From Zoogloeaceae bacterium (lineage in GTDB: Bacteria > Pseudomonadota > Gammaproteobacteria > Burkholderiales > Rhodocyclaceae), in NCBI GenBank assembly GCA_031287525.1, contig JAITSU010000068.1:1-64000 (forward strand): DNA of 64,000 nucleotides, in the 5' to 3' direction. Below are positions 50,397 through 61,100 of the stretch, piece after piece. The notes below the pieces were generated by a model. It was not told where the DNA came from. It worked only from the letters and a program-made list of their open reading frames with translations, and searched no databases. Both the position numbers and the translations under genes were made by a program. Every line of letters starts with the position of its first letter. Positions within the stretch are counted from its first letter, which is position 1.

Positions 50397-50692
50397 GAGA
50401 AAAGCTCCTTGGGATATGAAGGTATGCGACAAACCATAACTATACCGCCCCCGCCCCCGCCCGTCAGCCTGAAATCACTCCGCGCCAGAAGCGCGGGGAA
50501 TTGCAAGTTCATACGATAAAGAGAAAAAAGATTGCCGTGTTCTTCCATGTTGCGCGAAAACTGTCGGGGACGGGAAGCTGTCCTTTTGCATTTGTCAACA
50601 CGCGCTTGCCGACAGCACTTGCCCGACAGCAGCCATCGGGCTATGCTCTCGAAATTGGTACGGTCATCATTTTGCACGGAGCGCAAGCGCAC

Positions 50693-51571
50693 ATGAGCCT
50701 TCTCGGAAAAATCACCAGCCTGCTTGGGCATGACGAAGAACAATCCCATCCTTCCAAAATGGCTCAGGAACGGGAAAAGCTGCTGGGGCATGTCATCGAC
50801 ATGACCGATTTTCGCATTGCGAATGTGGCGAATTACAGCGATATGCTGTTGCCCGCGATTGATGTGGCGCAGGCGTATTTCGAGCAAACGCTGGATTGCA
50901 TTCCCGGCCCGATTGCGCTGGACAGCAATCATCCCACCTTGCCCAAACTATTCCCGCAACCGGAAGACATGACCGCCAGTCTGGGGCGCAGTCTGTCCGT
51001 AAAAAATGAATTGGAGGCGCTCGAAAAGGCGGGTCATGCGCGGCTTTACGCGCTGCTGGGCGTGCGCCCCAAACCGGGAGAAGACGGGCAAACCATCATC
51101 GCTGACCACACGGTACGCAGCTTGGGGGCCAGCCCCGCCGCCGTTCGCCGCCTGTTGAAAATCGCCGCCTTCGACAGTCTTCTGCAAGGCTTCGCCAACG
51201 AAAACCTGCATTACGACAAAAAACTGGAACAGGCGCGCGCGCGGCAAGAATTGTTGCAGGAAGCCGGTTCAGCGACGGCGCGTTCATTGAACGCGATAAG
51301 CCCGGTGCGCGCCCATCAGGAGCAAAGCCCCGAACAGGTGCTCGCCGGTCTGCAAGACTGGCTCTACGCGCCGCAAAGCCGTCTGCGCCTTGAAACCAAC
51401 AACTGTTACACCATCGCCGCCGAAAGCGCCGATGATGAAGACTGGAATTTCCCCCTGCTGGTCACGCAGGATCGCCGCCAGTGGTATGTCTGCCTGATTG
51501 GTTTTCCAATCAACATGGCGAAGAAGGCGCTGGCTGCGGAACATCACAATCACCGCTTCATCCTGATTTAA
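50693..51571 (+). CDS. Conserved hypothetical cytoplasmic protein
   Basis: The 292-residue protein has no signal peptide or membrane segment. The N-terminal half is helical (MAQEREKLLGHVIDMTDFRI, ANVANYSDMLLPAIDVAQAY), and the C-terminal part has NNCYTIAAESADDEDWNFPL and RQWYVCLIGFPINMAKKAL. No family recognised with confidence. The ATG at 50693 is chosen; longer frames start in the ppk2 upstream region. It is divergent from ppk2 and followed by a small membrane protein, with which it may form an operon (gap 30 bases). Confidence 0.62.
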   Translation: MSLLGKITSLLGHDEEQSHPSKMAQEREKLLGHVIDMTDFRIANVANYSDMLLPAIDVAQAYFEQTLDCIPGPIALDSNHPTLPKLFPQPEDMTASLGRSLSVKNELEALEKAGHARLYALLGVRPKPGEDGQTIIADHTVRSLGASPAAVRRLLKIAAFDSLLQGFANENLHYDKKLEQARARQELLQEAGSATARSLNAISPVRAHQEQSPEQVLAGLQDWLYAPQSRLRLETNNCYTIAAESADDEDWNFPLLVTQDRRQWYVCLIGFPINMAKKALAAEHHNHRFILI

Positions 51572-51601
51572 GCGCCCCAAACACTCCGTCCCCAGGCGCG
51601 T

Positions 51602-51823
51602 ATGCACATTATTTGTATCGGCTGGCTCTTTGTCATTTTGATGATGTCCCTGACCGCATCCAGTCTGGCAGGCGGCGTGTTGGGCTTCATTTTTTTCGGT
51701 CTTGCGCCCGTGTTTCTGTTGGGCTGTTTATTTGCGCTGGGTCGCCGCTCCCGACAACTGCCGCATCCCGCGCCGGAAAGCGCGGAAAACGAAGCGACGC
51801 CACCCGATCAGCGCGCGCCGTAG
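51602..51823 (+). CDS. Small membrane protein
   Basis: The 73-residue protein has two predicted membrane helices (IICIGWLFVILMMSLTASSL and LGFIFFGLAPVFLLGCLFAL), then a polar tail PHPAPESAENEATPPDQRAP. The tail overlaps the end of the convergent ZIP gene by 16 bases. Length, strong hydrophobicity and the charge pattern favour a real gene. Function unknown. Confidence 0.6.
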   Translation: MHIICIGWLFVILMMSLTASSLAGGVLGFIFFGLAPVFLLGCLFALGRRSRQLPHPAPESAENEATPPDQRAP

Positions 51824-52653
51824 CCCGGAATCACCTGTACTTCTTCCGCATGTTCGCCATGTCCAGTGTGGTTATGCCCGCCGTGGTCATGCTCGAATAA
51901 AAGCTGCGCGCCCAGAATGGTGGCGACGCCCAGACCAATCAGGAACACCTGCTGCAGGGTCGCTGACAGTTCCGTGCGTTTGTGCAGACCGGGAATCAGG
52001 TCGGCAACGGCGATGTAAATCATGCTGGCAGCCGCCAGCGCCAGAATGTGGGGAATCCAGGCTTCCAGTTCCGAGAGAATGAAATAGGCGAGCAGCCCGC
52101 CGACCAGCGTGGCGAGGCTGGAAAACAGGTTGAACGCCAGCGCCTTCTTGCGGCTGTAACCGGAATGCAGCAGCACGCTGTAATCGCCGACTTCCTGGGG
52201 GATTTCGTGCGCGGTGATGGCGAGCGCGGTGACGATGCCCACCTGCGTCCCCTGCATGAACGCCGCCGCAATCAGGATGCCATCGACGAAATTGTGGAAC
52301 GTGTCGCCCACCAGAATCAGCAGACCGGAACGCCCGTGGTCGTGGGCAGGCGGATGCGCGTCATGCGCTTCGCAATGATGATGATGGCAATGCCGCCAGA
52401 GCACCAGTTTTTCCAGCACGAAAAAGCCCAGAATACCCGCCAGCAGGGTCGCGGCGATGCTGCCGGGTTCGCCGTCGCCAAAGGCGTGCGGAATCACTTC
52501 CAGAAAGGCCGCGCCCAGAAGCGCGCCGATGGCGTAGGACACCAGCAGGGAGAGGCGGGAAGCGCCGATGAGATTGCACAATCCCGCCGCCGCCAACACG
52601 CTCAACGCGCCGCCAGAAACGCTGGCGGCAATAATCCAGCTCAAAGTGCTCAT
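51808..52653 (-). CDS. ZIP-family metal transporter
   Basis: The 281-residue protein has eight predicted membrane helices. Conserved metal-pathway motifs are LVGDTFHNFVDGILIAAAFM (helix IV, HNxxDG) and ALAITAHEIPQEVGDYSVLL (helix V, HExPQE). A His-rich loop HCHHHHCEAHDAHPPAHDHG follows helix III and a second His-rich tail (HDHGGHNHTGHGEHAEE) ends the protein. ZIP proteins import zinc, iron or manganese into the cytoplasm. It is closer to the ZupT/GufA-like branch. No Zur box was recognised upstream. Confidence 0.92.
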   Translation of the reverse strand: MSTLSWIIAASVSGGALSVLAAAGLCNLIGASRLSLLVSYAIGALLGAAFLEVIPHAFGDGEPGSIAATLLAGILGFFVLEKLVLWRHCHHHHCEAHDAHPPAHDHGRSGLLILVGDTFHNFVDGILIAAAFMQGTQVGIVTALAITAHEIPQEVGDYSVLLHSGYSRKKALAFNLFSSLATLVGGLLAYFILSELEAWIPHILALAAASMIYIAVADLIPGLHKRTELSATLQQVFLIGLGVATILGAQLLFEHDHGGHNHTGHGEHAEEVQVIPGYGAR

Positions 52654-52680
52654 AAGAATAATTTTCAGGAAAGGCGCGGA

Positions 52681-53658
52681 TTATACCGATCCTTCCCCCC
52701 TCTGCCGTCTGCTCTCTCCCGCCGCCAGCAGTTCCTTCGGCAAATTGAAATAAACATGCTCTTTCACGCCCGCCAGTTCGCTGACCGTGCCGTGCCCCCC
52801 ATGCCCCAGTTGGCGCAGACGTTCGACCACTTGCGCGACCAGATTTTCCGGCGCGGAAGCGCCAGCGGTAACGCCGACATGATGCTTGCCCGCCAGCCAG
52901 TCGGGATTGAGTTCGTGGGCGGAATCGACGAGATAGGCGGCAACGCCCAGACTGGCGGCGACTTCGCGCAGGCGGCGGGAATTCGAGCTGGTCGGGCTGC
53001 CGACCACAATCACCAGTTCGCACTGCGCCGCCAGCGCCTTGACCGCATCCTGACGATTCTGGGTGGCATAGCAGATGTCATTCTTGTGCGGCCCCTGAAT
53101 TTCCGGGAACCGCTGGCGCAGGGCGCTGACGACATGGCGGGCGTCGTCCATGGACAGCGTGGTCTGGGTCACGAAGGACAGCGCCTGCGGTTTGGAAACC
53201 CCCAGAGTTTCCGCGTCCGCCGCCTTTTCCACCAGATACATCCCCGTCGCGCTCTGCCCCATCGTGCCTTCGACTTCCGGGTGTCCGGCGTGACCAATCA
53301 TCACCACTTCCCGCCCCTGGGCGCGCATCTTGTCGACTTCGAGATGCACCTTGGTCACCAGCGGACAGGTCGCGTCGAACACTTTCAACCCGCGCCGCAC
53401 GGCTTCCTCGCGTACCGCTTTGGAAACGCCGTGGGCGCTGAAAATCAGGACGCTGCCCGGTGGCGCTTCGGATAAATCCTCGATGAACACCGCGCCTTTG
53501 GCGCGCAGGTTGTCGCAGACGAACTGGTTATGCACGACCTCGTGACGCACATAGACGGGCGCGCCGAATTTTTCCAGGGCATGTTCGACAATGCCGATGG
53601 CACGGGTCACGCCCGCGCAAAAGCCGCGTGGATTGGCGAGCAGGATGTGTATGGGCAT
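52681..53658 (-). CDS. ispH: 4-hydroxy-3-methylbut-2-enyl diphosphate reductase
   Basis: The 325-residue Fe-S enzyme has cluster cysteines in [37 protein letters not shown] and [18 protein letters not shown], substrate histidines in [10 protein letters not shown] and [16 protein letters not shown], and [15 protein letters not shown] and [16 protein letters not shown]. It forms isopentenyl and dimethylallyl diphosphate at the end of the MEP pathway. The ATG at 53658 fits the family start [14 protein letters not shown]. It sits after an slpA-type gene, a common proteobacterial pair. Confidence 0.97.
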   Translation of the reverse strand: MPIHILLANPRGFCAGVTRAIGIVEHALEKFGAPVYVRHEVVHNQFVCDNLRAKGAVFIEDLSEAPPGSVLIFSAHGVSKAVREEAVRRGLKVFDATCPLVTKVHLEVDKMRAQGREVVMIGHAGHPEVEGTMGQSATGMYLVEKAADAETLGVSKPQALSFVTQTTLSMDDARHVVSALRQRFPEIQGPHKNDICYATQNRQDAVKALAAQCELVIVVGSPTSSNSRRLREVAASLGVAAYLVDSAHELNPDWLAGKHHVGVTAGASAPENLVAQVVERLRQLGHGGHGTVSELAGVKEHVYFNLPKELLAAGESRRQRGEGSV

Positions 53659-53662
53659 GTTT

Positions 53663-54094
53663 TTACAAAACCGCGATGATGTCCACCTCGAAGCGAATCG
53701 CCTTGCCCGCCAGAGGATGATTGAAATCAATGAGCGCGTGCGTGTCGTCGAGTTGGCGCAAGAAACCGGAAAAGCTCGCGCCGCCCGGCGCGGAAAATTC
53801 CAGCACGGCGTTTTCCGCCAGCGCGACATCCGCTGGCAGGGCGGTACGCGCGATGCGTTCAAGCAGACGCGGATTGCGCGCTCCGAAGGCTTCTTCTGCC
53901 GTCAGTTCAAACACCCGCCGTTCGCCTTCGGAGAGACCGATGAGCCGCTGCTCAAGGCATTCCGCCAGTTGCCCGCCGCCCATTTGCAGGGTGGACGGCG
54001 ACATTCCGAAAGTGGACACGAAATCCTCGCCCTCCACGGTGGCAACGCGGTAATACAGGGTCAGATAGCTATCAGCGCAAACGGTATTGCCCAT
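53663..54094 (-). CDS. slpA: FKBP-type peptidyl-prolyl isomerase, SlpA/SlyD-like
   Basis: The 143-residue protein has [20 protein letters not shown], the FKBP half [20 protein letters not shown] followed by [20 protein letters not shown], an inserted flap, and [20 protein letters not shown] typical of SlyD/SlpA. Such proteins isomerise prolyl bonds and act as chaperones. It lies 4 bases before ispH (minus strand), an arrangement known from E. coli fkpB-ispH. Confidence 0.93.
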   Translation of the reverse strand: MGNTVCADSYLTLYYRVATVEGEDFVSTFGMSPSTLQMGGGQLAECLEQRLIGLSEGERRVFELTAEEAFGARNPRLLERIARTALPADVALAENAVLEFSAPGGASFSGFLRQLDDTHALIDFNHPLAGKAIRFEVDIIAVL

Positions 54095-54139
54095 TGGAAA
54101 AACTCCATTTCAAAATCGCGCCGAATCATATCATTGCCT

Positions 54140-54865
54140 TCATCGGCTTCCCGCGCCAAACAGCGTTCTGGAATGGAGTTCCACGCCATCCAGATAATGC
54201 GCCAACAGGCGGCGAATCAGTTGTTTGGCTTCGTTGCGGGTCACGGGATGACTGTAGTCATCCCGCGCCATGTCAAGCAGGGATTGACCGGAGAGCGCGT
54301 ATGACTCCGCCTCCGCATCGTCGGTCAGCAACACTGGCCCGCGTTCGATTTCGTAGCGGTAGCGGGCGTCGGCAATGACCGGCTTGCCCTGAAAATCCCT
54401 GTCCAGCGTCAGCCCATAGCCCAGTTCCGTCAGCAACGCGCATTCAAAACTTCGCAGATCGGCTTCCGTTCCCTGTTCTTTGGCGGCATAGCCCAGGCGC
54501 AGGAGCATCTGCGCGTAATGTTCAAACAACCTTGCGTGAGCGTCCTCGCGGGGCAGCAGGCGCAACAGGAGTTCGTTGATGTAGTAGCCGCAAAACAGCG
54601 GCAGCCCGACAAGCAGGGGTTGCCCGCCCTGCCATTCGGCTTTCATCAGGGTGAGCACCTCGCCTTTGCCCGACCAGGAGAGTTCCAGCGGCTGAAAGCT
54701 CATGATGAGACCGCGCAGGGTGGAGTGCGGTCGACGCGCGCCGCGCGCCAGCAGGGCGACGCGCCCGTAATCCCGGCTGAACGCCTCGACCAGCAGGCTG
54801 GTTTCCCGGTAGGGACGGGTGTGCAACACATAGGCAGGTTGGGCGTCGATTCTGCCGCGCGGCAT
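54140..54865 (-). CDS. recO: DNA repair protein RecO
   Basis: The 241-residue protein has an N-terminal OB fold (QPAYVLHTRPYRETSLLVEA, LLARGARRPHSTLRGLIMSF) and a helical C-terminal region. The four-Cys zinc site of many RecO proteins is absent, as in several proteobacterial versions. RecO loads RecA with RecR at gaps. It follows era by 3 bases, the conserved rnc-era-recO order. Confidence 0.94.
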   Translation of the reverse strand: MPRGRIDAQPAYVLHTRPYRETSLLVEAFSRDYGRVALLARGARRPHSTLRGLIMSFQPLELSWSGKGEVLTLMKAEWQGGQPLLVGLPLFCGYYINELLLRLLPREDAHARLFEHYAQMLLRLGYAAKEQGTEADLRSFECALLTELGYGLTLDRDFQGKPVIADARYRYEIERGPVLLTDDAEAESYALSGQSLLDMARDDYSHPVTRNEAKQLIRRLLAHYLDGVELHSRTLFGAGSR

Positions 54866-54868
54866 GAT

Positions 54869-55753
54869 TTATTCGTAACCCAAACTTTTCAGAAGGCGCT
54901 CGTCGTCTGCCCAGCCGGATTTCACCTTGACCCAGATTTCCAGATACACCTTGCCGTCGAACAGGCGTTCCATGTCCTGACGCGCTTCGCTGGCGACCCG
55001 TTTCAGGGTGTCACCGCCCTTGCCGATGACCATCGCCTTGTGGCTGTCCTTGTCGACCACGACAGCGGCATAGACGCGTCGCAGCTTGCCTTCCACTTCA
55101 AATTTTTCGATTTCCACCGTGATGGCGTAGGGCAACTCGTCACCCAGGAGGCGAAAGAGTTTTTCCCGAATGTACTCGGAAGCCAGAAAACGCTCGTTTT
55201 TGTCGGTGAGTTCGTCTTCGGGAAAGAGCAGTTCCTCATGCGGCAGGTAGTCGCGGGCGGCTTTCAAGAGGTCGTCGGTTTGCTTGCCCTTGCTGGCGCT
55301 GATCGGCACCACGGCGGCAAAGTCGCGTTTTTGCGCGACTTGCGCCAGAAAAGGCAGAAGCCCCGCCTTGTCCTTGACCTGATCCGTTTTATTGACCACC
55401 AGAATCATCGGCGTTTCTGCCGGAATCAGGCGCAACACCGCTTCATCGCGGGCATCAAAGCGTCCGGCTTCGATGACGAAAAAAACCACATCGACATCGG
55501 TGAGCGTTTGCGTGACGCCCCGATTCATGGCGCGATTCAGGGCATTGGAGAAACGGGTCTGGAAACCGGGGGTATCGACGAAAACATATTGGGCGTGCGG
55601 TCGGGTGAGGATGCCCATGATGCGATGCCGCGTCGTTTGCGCCTTGCGCGACACAATGCTGATTTTTTCGCCCACCAGCCGATTCAACAGGGTGGATTTG
55701 CCGACGTTGGGACGTCCGACGATGGCGATGTAACCGGAAACCATCTCTTTCAT
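54869..55753 (-). CDS. era: GTPase Era
   Basis: The 294-residue protein has G1 [21 protein letters not shown]3 VDTPGFQ, G4 [10 protein letters not shown], and a C-terminal KH domain with ANKLKV-type [13 protein letters not shown]. Era binds the 3' end of 16S rRNA and assists 30S assembly. Its ATG overlaps the rnc stop (TGATG), giving translational coupling. Confidence 0.97.
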   Translation of the reverse strand: MKEMVSGYIAIVGRPNVGKSTLLNRLVGEKISIVSRKAQTTRHRIMGILTRPHAQYVFVDTPGFQTRFSNALNRAMNRGVTQTLTDVDVVFFVIEAGRFDARDEAVLRLIPAETPMILVVNKTDQVKDKAGLLPFLAQVAQKRDFAAVVPISASKGKQTDDLLKAARDYLPHEELLFPEDELTDKNERFLASEYIREKLFRLLGDELPYAITVEIEKFEVEGKLRRVYAAVVVDKDSHKAMVIGKGGDTLKRVASEARQDMERLFDGKVYLEIWVKVKSGWADDERLLKSLGYE

Positions 55754-56436
55754 CAGGCGCCCCGCCCTTCCAGTATCAACAGGGCGTTCGCCGCCGCCGC
55801 CTGTTCTGCCAGCCTGCGACTGCTGCCCGTGCCTTCTTCCTGAATATGCTGGCTGTCAATCTGGCAGAGTACGCGAAACATCTGCTCATGCGCCGCGCCG
55901 CTCGTCCCCAGCAAATGATAGTTGGGCAGCGCCAGACGCCGCCCTTGCAACCATTCCTGCAAACGGGTCTTGGGGTCTTTCATGCCCTGACCGGGCACCA
56001 GCGCGGCAACCTGTTCCGCAAACAGGCGTTCGATGACCGTCGCCGTGGCTTCAAAACCGGAATCCAGATAAATCGCGCCGAAAATGGCTTCCAGCACATC
56101 CGCCAGAATGGAAGGACGCCGCCGCCCGCCACTTTTCATCTCCCCTTCCCCCAGCCGCAGGTGGTCGCTCAAACCAAGACGCAGCGCCAACTGGTGCAGG
56201 GTATCCTGACGCACAAGATTGGAACGCAGACGGGAAAGGTCGCCTTCGGGCAGGTCGGGAAAACGCCGGAAAAGAATGGCGGCGACGACAAAATCCAGTA
56301 CGCCGTCGCCCAGAAATTCCAGCCGCTCATAATGCGGTACGCCAAAACTCCGGTGCGTCAGCGCCATCGTCAAGAGCGTTTTATTCCTGAAATCGTAGCC
56401 CAGCAAAGCTTCCAGCCGGGCGGGTTGTGAACCCAT
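55753..56436 (-). CDS. rnc: Ribonuclease III
   Basis: The 227-residue protein has [20 protein letters not shown] followed by VLDFVVAA (signature and catalytic acids), [19 protein letters not shown], and a double-stranded RNA-binding domain [20 protein letters not shown]. It processes rRNA precursors and double-stranded RNA. The ATG at 56436 overlaps the DUF4845 stop (TGATG) and is preferred; a GTG at 56451 would add five residues. Confidence 0.97.
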   Translation of the reverse strand: MGSQPARLEALLGYDFRNKTLLTMALTHRSFGVPHYERLEFLGDGVLDFVVAAILFRRFPDLPEGDLSRLRSNLVRQDTLHQLALRLGLSDHLRLGEGEMKSGGRRRPSILADVLEAIFGAIYLDSGFEATATVIERLFAEQVAALVPGQGMKDPKTRLQEWLQGRRLALPNYHLLGTSGAAHEQMFRVLCQIDSQHIQEEGTGSSRRLAEQAAAANALLILEGRGA

Positions 56437-56786
56437 CAATGCGTTTTCCACTTGTAGTTAATCAACAGACTCACATTGCCCACCAGTTTGACCCGTTTGT
56501 CGTAGTCAAATGAAATGATGATGACCGCCCCTTCTTTGTTGATCTTAAGTTCATCCGCAGTCAGCGTCTTGATCCTGTCAATCTCCGCCTGTTTTCTGAA
56601 GGCCTCCCGCACTTCAGCGACGCTGCTGTAATTCCCCGATTCGTGAGTAATCCGGTTCACAGCGCTCTTGATGGACTGGTATTCCATGAAGGAGGGCACG
56701 ATGCTTATGCTAATCATCGCCACCACGAAAACAATTACACACCATAAAAGAAAGGTGCTTAACGACAACCCTTTTTGCCTGTTCAT
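56436..56786 (-). CDS. DUF4845 membrane protein
   Basis: The 116-residue protein has one N-terminal membrane helix (STFLLWCVIVFVVAMISISI) and a periplasmic domain of about 75 residues ending VKLVGNVSLLINYKWKTH. This is the DUF4845 family that sits between lepB and rnc in many beta- and gammaproteobacteria; its role is unknown. AAGGAG precedes the ATG at 56786. Confidence 0.9.
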   Translation of the reverse strand: MNRQKGLSLSTFLLWCVIVFVVAMISISIVPSFMEYQSIKSAVNRITHESGNYSSVAEVREAFRKQAEIDRIKTLTADELKINKEGAVIIISFDYDKRVKLVGNVSLLINYKWKTH

Positions 56787-56802
56787 GAAACGCTCCTTCT
56801 GC

Positions 56803-57600
56803 TTAATTGAATGAACCGATCCGTCCAGGATCGGAAAAATTGAACCAGATGAAAAATGCCCTGCCCACGATGTTCTCCTCCGGCACAAAACCCCAGAAGC
56901 GGCTGTCCTCGCTGTTGTCGCGGTTATCGCCCATCATGAAGTAATGACCTTCAGGCACCTGGCAAATGACGCCTTCCGTATTGTATTGGCAATTTTCCCT
57001 GAAGTCGTGAAAATCGCGCGGATCAGAAATCCCGGCGGGTCTGACTGCATCGTTCAGAATACGGTGGGTGACATTGCCCAGCGTTTCGTCAAATTGCGAA
57101 GAATAGTATAGCTTCACGGGATGCAGATAGTCATCCCGCTGTTCCACCACGACGGTCTTGTCGTTCACCGTCAGGCGCTTGTTCTGGTACGCCACCGTGT
57201 CGCCCGGCAAGCCAACCACCCGCTTGATGTAATTTTTACCGGGATTCAGGGGGAAGCGGAACACCATCACCTCGCCCCGCTGCGGCTCGTTCACATCAAT
57301 GATTTTGGTGTCGAGGATGGGCAGACGCACGCCATAGGTATATTTGTTGACCAGAATGAAATCGCCATCCAGCAACGTCGGCATCATGGAGTCGGACGGA
57401 ATGCGGAAGGGTTCGGCGAGGAAGGAACGCAGCAGAAACACGATCAGCAGCACGGGAAACAGGCTGCCGCCGTATTCCACCCACCACGGGTCTTTCACAT
57501 TCGCGCCACGCCGCTTTTTCAACCAGAACAGGTCGGCAGCCCAGACCACGCCAGTGATTGCCACAACGATAAAAAGAATCAATGCAAAATCAAAATTCAT
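56803..57600 (-). CDS. lepB: Signal peptidase I
   Basis: The 265-residue protein has two N-terminal membrane helices, the catalytic Ser in FRIPSDSMMPTLLDGDFILV, the catalytic Lys in NYIKRVVGLPGDTVAYQNKR, and GHYFMMGDNRDNSEDSRFWG near the end. It removes signal peptides from exported proteins. It follows lepA by 17 bases. Confidence 0.97.
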   Translation of the reverse strand: MNFDFALILFIVVAITGVVWAADLFWLKKRRGANVKDPWWVEYGGSLFPVLLIVFLLRSFLAEPFRIPSDSMMPTLLDGDFILVNKYTYGVRLPILDTKIIDVNEPQRGEVMVFRFPLNPGKNYIKRVVGLPGDTVAYQNKRLTVNDKTVVVEQRDDYLHPVKLYYSSQFDETLGNVTHRILNDAVRPAGISDPRDFHDFRENCQYNTEGVICQVPEGHYFMMGDNRDNSEDSRFWGFVPEENIVGRAFFIWFNFSDPGRIGSFN

Positions 57601-57617
57601 GAGGGAAACCTTCTTGC

Positions 57618-59408
57618 CTAGTTATCGACGCGCAGCACCGCCAGGAACGCTTCCTGGGGAATCTCCACGCTGCCCACCTGTTTCATGCGTTTTTTACCAG
57701 CCTTTTGTTTTTCCAGCAGTTTTTTCTTGCGCGTAATGTCGCCGCCATAACACTTCGCCAGCACATCCTTACGCATCGCCTTGACATTTTCACGCGCCAG
57801 AATATTACTCCCAATCGCAGCCTGAATCGCCACATCGTACATCTGACGGGGAATCAGTTCGCGCATTTTCGCCGCCAGTTCCCGCCCGCGATACTGGGAA
57901 TTGGAACGGTGCACAATCAGCGACAGCGCGTCCACCTTGTCGCCGTTGATGAGAATATCCAGCTTCACCACGTCGGCGGGGCGGTATTCCCTGAACTCGT
58001 AATCCAGCGACGCATAGCCGCGCGACACCGATTTCAGCTTGTCGAAAAAATCCATCACCACTTCCGCCATCGGCATCTCGTAAACCAGCTTTACCTGACG
58101 CCCGTGGTAATGCATATCCACCTGATTGCCACGCTTCTGGTTGCAGAGGGTGATGACGCTGCCCAGATAATCCTGCGGCACAAAAATGGTGGTCGTGATG
58201 ATGGGTTCGCGGATTTCCTCGATTTTCGAGAGGTCTGGCAGCCGCGAAGGATTTTCCACCCGCAAACTCGAACCATCGCGCAACATCACCTCATAAACCA
58301 CTGTCGGCGCGGTGGTAATCAAATCCTGGTCGAATTCCCGCTCCAGTCGCTCCTGCACGATTTCCATGTGCAGGAGTCCCAGAAACCCGCAGCGAAAGCC
58401 GAAGCCCAAGGCCTGCGAAACTTCCGGCTCGTATTGCAGGGAAGCGTCGTTCAATTTCAGCTTTTCCAGCGAATCGCGCAACTGGTCATACTGATTCGCT
58501 TCCACCGGATACAGCCCCGCGAACACCTGCGGCTTGATTTCCTTGAAACCCGGCAGCGCCGCCGCCGCCGGACGGATCGCCAGCGTGACCGTATCGCCTA
58601 CCTTGGCAGAATCCAGTTCCTTGATATTGGAGATGACAAAACCCACCTCGCCCGCCAGCAAAGCTTCCCGTTGCACCGACTTGGGCGTGAACACGCCAAC
58701 CTGCTCGCAGAGATACTGCTTGCCATTGGACATAAACAAAATCCGGTCTTTCGGGCGTAGCGCGCCATCCACCACCCGCACCAGCATCACCACACCCACA
58801 TAATTATCAAACCATGAATCGACAATCAATGCCGTGAGCGGCGCATCCGCATCGCCCTCCGGCGGCGGCACACGCGCCACCACCGCCTCAAGAATATCCT
58901 CGACGCCCAGCCCGGTCTTGGCAGACGCCAACACCGCCTCGGTCGCGTCAATCCCGATGACATCCTCAATTTCCTGACGGGCGTTATCCGGGTCGGCGGA
59001 AGGCAGGTCAATTTTGTTCAACACCGGCAACACTTCCACATCCAGCTCAATCGCCGTGTAGCAATTCGCCACCGTCTGCGCCTCCACGCCCTGCGACGCG
59101 TCCACCACCAACAACGCCCCCTCGCAGGCTGAAAGCGAGCGCGACACCTCGTAAGAAAAATCCACGTGTCCCGGCGTATCAATCAGATTCAGGTTGTAAA
59201 CCCGCCCATCCCGCGCCTTGTAATCCAGCGCCGCCGTCTGCGCCTTGATGGTAATGCCGCGCTCGCGCTCAATGTCCATGGAATCAAGCACCTGCGCCTC
59301 CATCTCGCGGTCGGAAAGCCCGCCGCAATAATGGATGATGCGGTCAGCCAGCGTGGATTTACCGTGGTCAATGTGGGCGATGATGGAAAAATTACGGATG
59401 TGCTTCAT
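57618..59408 (-). CDS. lepA: Elongation factor 4 (LepA)
   Basis: The 596-residue GTPase has [51 protein letters not shown] and [12 protein letters not shown], then the unique LepA C-terminal domain ending [20 protein letters not shown]. It affects back-translocation and translation initiation or ribosome biogenesis. The ATG at 59408 matches the family start. Confidence 0.98.
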   Translation of the reverse strand: MKHIRNFSIIAHIDHGKSTLADRIIHYCGGLSDREMEAQVLDSMDIERERGITIKAQTAALDYKARDGRVYNLNLIDTPGHVDFSYEVSRSLSACEGALLVVDASQGVEAQTVANCYTAIELDVEVLPVLNKIDLPSADPDNARQEIEDVIGIDATEAVLASAKTGLGVEDILEAVVARVPPPEGDADAPLTALIVDSWFDNYVGVVMLVRVVDGALRPKDRILFMSNGKQYLCEQVGVFTPKSVQREALLAGEVGFVISNIKELDSAKVGDTVTLAIRPAAAALPGFKEIKPQVFAGLYPVEANQYDQLRDSLEKLKLNDASLQYEPEVSQALGFGFRCGFLGLLHMEIVQERLEREFDQDLITTAPTVVYEVMLRDGSSLRVENPSRLPDLSKIEEIREPIITTTIFVPQDYLGSVITLCNQKRGNQVDMHYHGRQVKLVYEMPMAEVVMDFFDKLKSVSRGYASLDYEFREYRPADVVKLDILINGDKVDALSLIVHRSNSQYRGRELAAKMRELIPRQMYDVAIQAAIGSNILARENVKAMRKDVLAKCYGGDITRKKKLLEKQKAGKKRMKQVGSVEIPQEAFLAVLRVDN

Positions 59409-59542
59409 GCCGTCCCGTTCAGAAACAACGCGCGCCCCCCAACAAGGTAAAAGGTAACGCGCGCTGCATACAAAATCTGGAAAACTGGCGATTGTAACGG
59501 AGTTCAAGCAAAACGGCACGTATCTTTGACATCAGCAGAGTA

Positions 59543-59598
59543 GCGGGAGCATCCTGCTCCCGCTGGCAGGTTACGAACGAGAGCAGGATGCTCCCGCC
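59543..59598. repeat. GCGGGAGCA hairpin pair between lepA and rimO
   Basis: GCGGGAGCATCCTGCTCCCG (59543-59562), then an inverted half (GAGCAGGATGCTCCCGCC, 59581-59598), the same motif as at 8761-8816. This 364-bp gap (59409-59772) also holds heptad repeats before rimO; no gene was seen in it. Confidence 0.7.
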
Positions 59599-59713
59599 AC
59601 TTTTGATCCCGCTCCCGCAAGGGAAGTAGGTAAAACATGGCAAACCGCGCGCGCTTTCAGCGGATGGTTTGATTGAAGAAACCTTTTCCCCGCCTGGTAC
59701 GGTATTCGCCCCT

Positions 59714-59741
59714 GCGCCCCGATTCCTGATACCCGATATAC
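59714..59741 (+). repeat. Heptanucleotide-type repeats upstream of rimO
   Basis: Units GCGCCCC, GATTCCT, GATACCC and GATATAC run toward the rimO start (59773), a looser example of the family found before dnaQ and colR. Confidence 0.45.
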
Positions 59742-59772
59742 TGACGCCCTTTCCATTCCCCCCGCCGCAAAC

Positions 59773-61092
59773 ATGAACCCGCCCCGCATTGGTTTTGTTT
59801 CTCTTGGTTGTCCGAAAGCGTCCAGCGACGCGGAGCAGATTTTGACGCGCTTGCGCTCGGAGGGTTATCTGATTGCGCCGACTTACCGCGATGCCGATCT
59901 GGTGGTGGTCAATACCTGCGGCTTCATCGACGCCGCTGTGACCGAATCGCTGGACGCCATCGGTGAGGCGCTGGCGGAAAATGGCAAAGTCATTGTCACC
60001 GGCTGTCTGGGCGCGCGGGAAAACGTCGTGCTGGCGGCGCATCCAGAAGTGCTGGCGGTGACTGGTCCTCATGCCGCCGATGAAGTCATGGCGGCGATTC
60101 ACCAGCATCTTCCGCCTGAGCACGATCCGTTCGCGTCGCTCGTCCCGCCGCAAGGCATCCGCCTGACGCCCGACCATTTCGCCTACCTGAAAATTTCCGA
60201 AGGTTGCAACCATCGTTGTACCTTCTGCATCATCCCGTCGCTGCGCGGCGCGCTCGTTTCCCGACCCGTTGGCGACGTGCTCGAAGAAGTGCGCAAACTT
60301 GCCGAAGCGGGCGTCAAGGAATTGCTTGTCATCTCGCAAGACACCAGCGCCTACGGCGTCGACCTCAAATATCGCACCGGCTTCTGGGGCGGCAAACCCG
60401 TCAAGACCCGCCTGAAAGAACTCTGCGAGGCGCTCGCCAGCCTGGGCGTCTGGGTGCGGTTGCATTACGTCTACCCCTACCCCGCCGTAGACGACCTGAT
60501 TCCTCTTATGGCGGCTGGCAAAATCCTGCCCTATCTGGATGTGCCCTTCCAACACGCCAATCCGCGCATCCTCGCCGCCATGAAGCGCCCCGCCGCCGCC
60601 GAAAACATGCTCGCCCGCATCCGCCGCTGGCGGGAAATCTGCCCGGAAATCGTCATTCGCTCCACCTTCATCACCGGCTTCCCCGGCGAAACGGAAGCGG
60701 AATTTCAGGAATTGCTGGACTTTCTCAAAGCCGCGCAACTGGACAGAGTGGGCGCATTCGCCTACTCCCCCGTAGACGGCGCAGCCGCCAACCACCTCCC
60801 CGACCTGCCCCCCGAAACCGAACGCGAAGACCGCCGCCGCCGTTTAATGGAATTGCAGGAAGACATCAGCGCCGAAAAGCTCGCCCAAAAAATCGGCAAG
60901 GAAATCACCGTGCTGGTCGACGCCGTCGACGAAGAAGGCACAATGGCAAGAACCGCAGGCGACGCGCCGGAAGTCGACGGCATGGTGTATATCGACGACT
61001 TCTTCGACGCCGCAGCGGGCGATTTTATTCGGGTCAAAATTGTGGATGCGGATGAACATGACCTGTATGCAGAAGCTTGCGAAGCGGATTGA
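59773..61092 (+). CDS. rimO: Ribosomal protein S12 methylthiotransferase RimO
   Basis: The 439-residue radical-SAM protein has the N-terminal UPF0004 domain with [20 protein letters not shown] and [16 protein letters not shown] and GCLGAR (three Cys for one cluster). The radical-SAM motif is [20 protein letters not shown], and a TRAM domain lies at the C-terminus ([20 protein letters not shown]). It adds a methylthio group to Asp88 of S12. The LGCPK signature separates RimO from MiaB. Confidence 0.95.
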   Translation: MNPPRIGFVSLGCPKASSDAEQILTRLRSEGYLIAPTYRDADLVVVNTCGFIDAAVTESLDAIGEALAENGKVIVTGCLGARENVVLAAHPEVLAVTGPHAADEVMAAIHQHLPPEHDPFASLVPPQGIRLTPDHFAYLKISEGCNHRCTFCIIPSLRGALVSRPVGDVLEEVRKLAEAGVKELLVISQDTSAYGVDLKYRTGFWGGKPVKTRLKELCEALASLGVWVRLHYVYPYPAVDDLIPLMAAGKILPYLDVPFQHANPRILAAMKRPAAAENMLARIRRWREICPEIVIRSTFITGFPGETEAEFQELLDFLKAAQLDRVGAFAYSPVDGAAANHLPDLPPETEREDRRRRLMELQEDISAEKLAQKIGKEITVLVDAVDEEGTMARTAGDAPEVDGMVYIDDFFDAAAGDFIRVKIVDADEHDLYAEACEAD

Positions 61093-61100
61093 TTATTGAC

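Noticed and set aside
59419-60795. 458-codon minus-strand frame opposite rimO
   Set aside because: Antisense shadow of rimO that also runs into intergenic hairpins.
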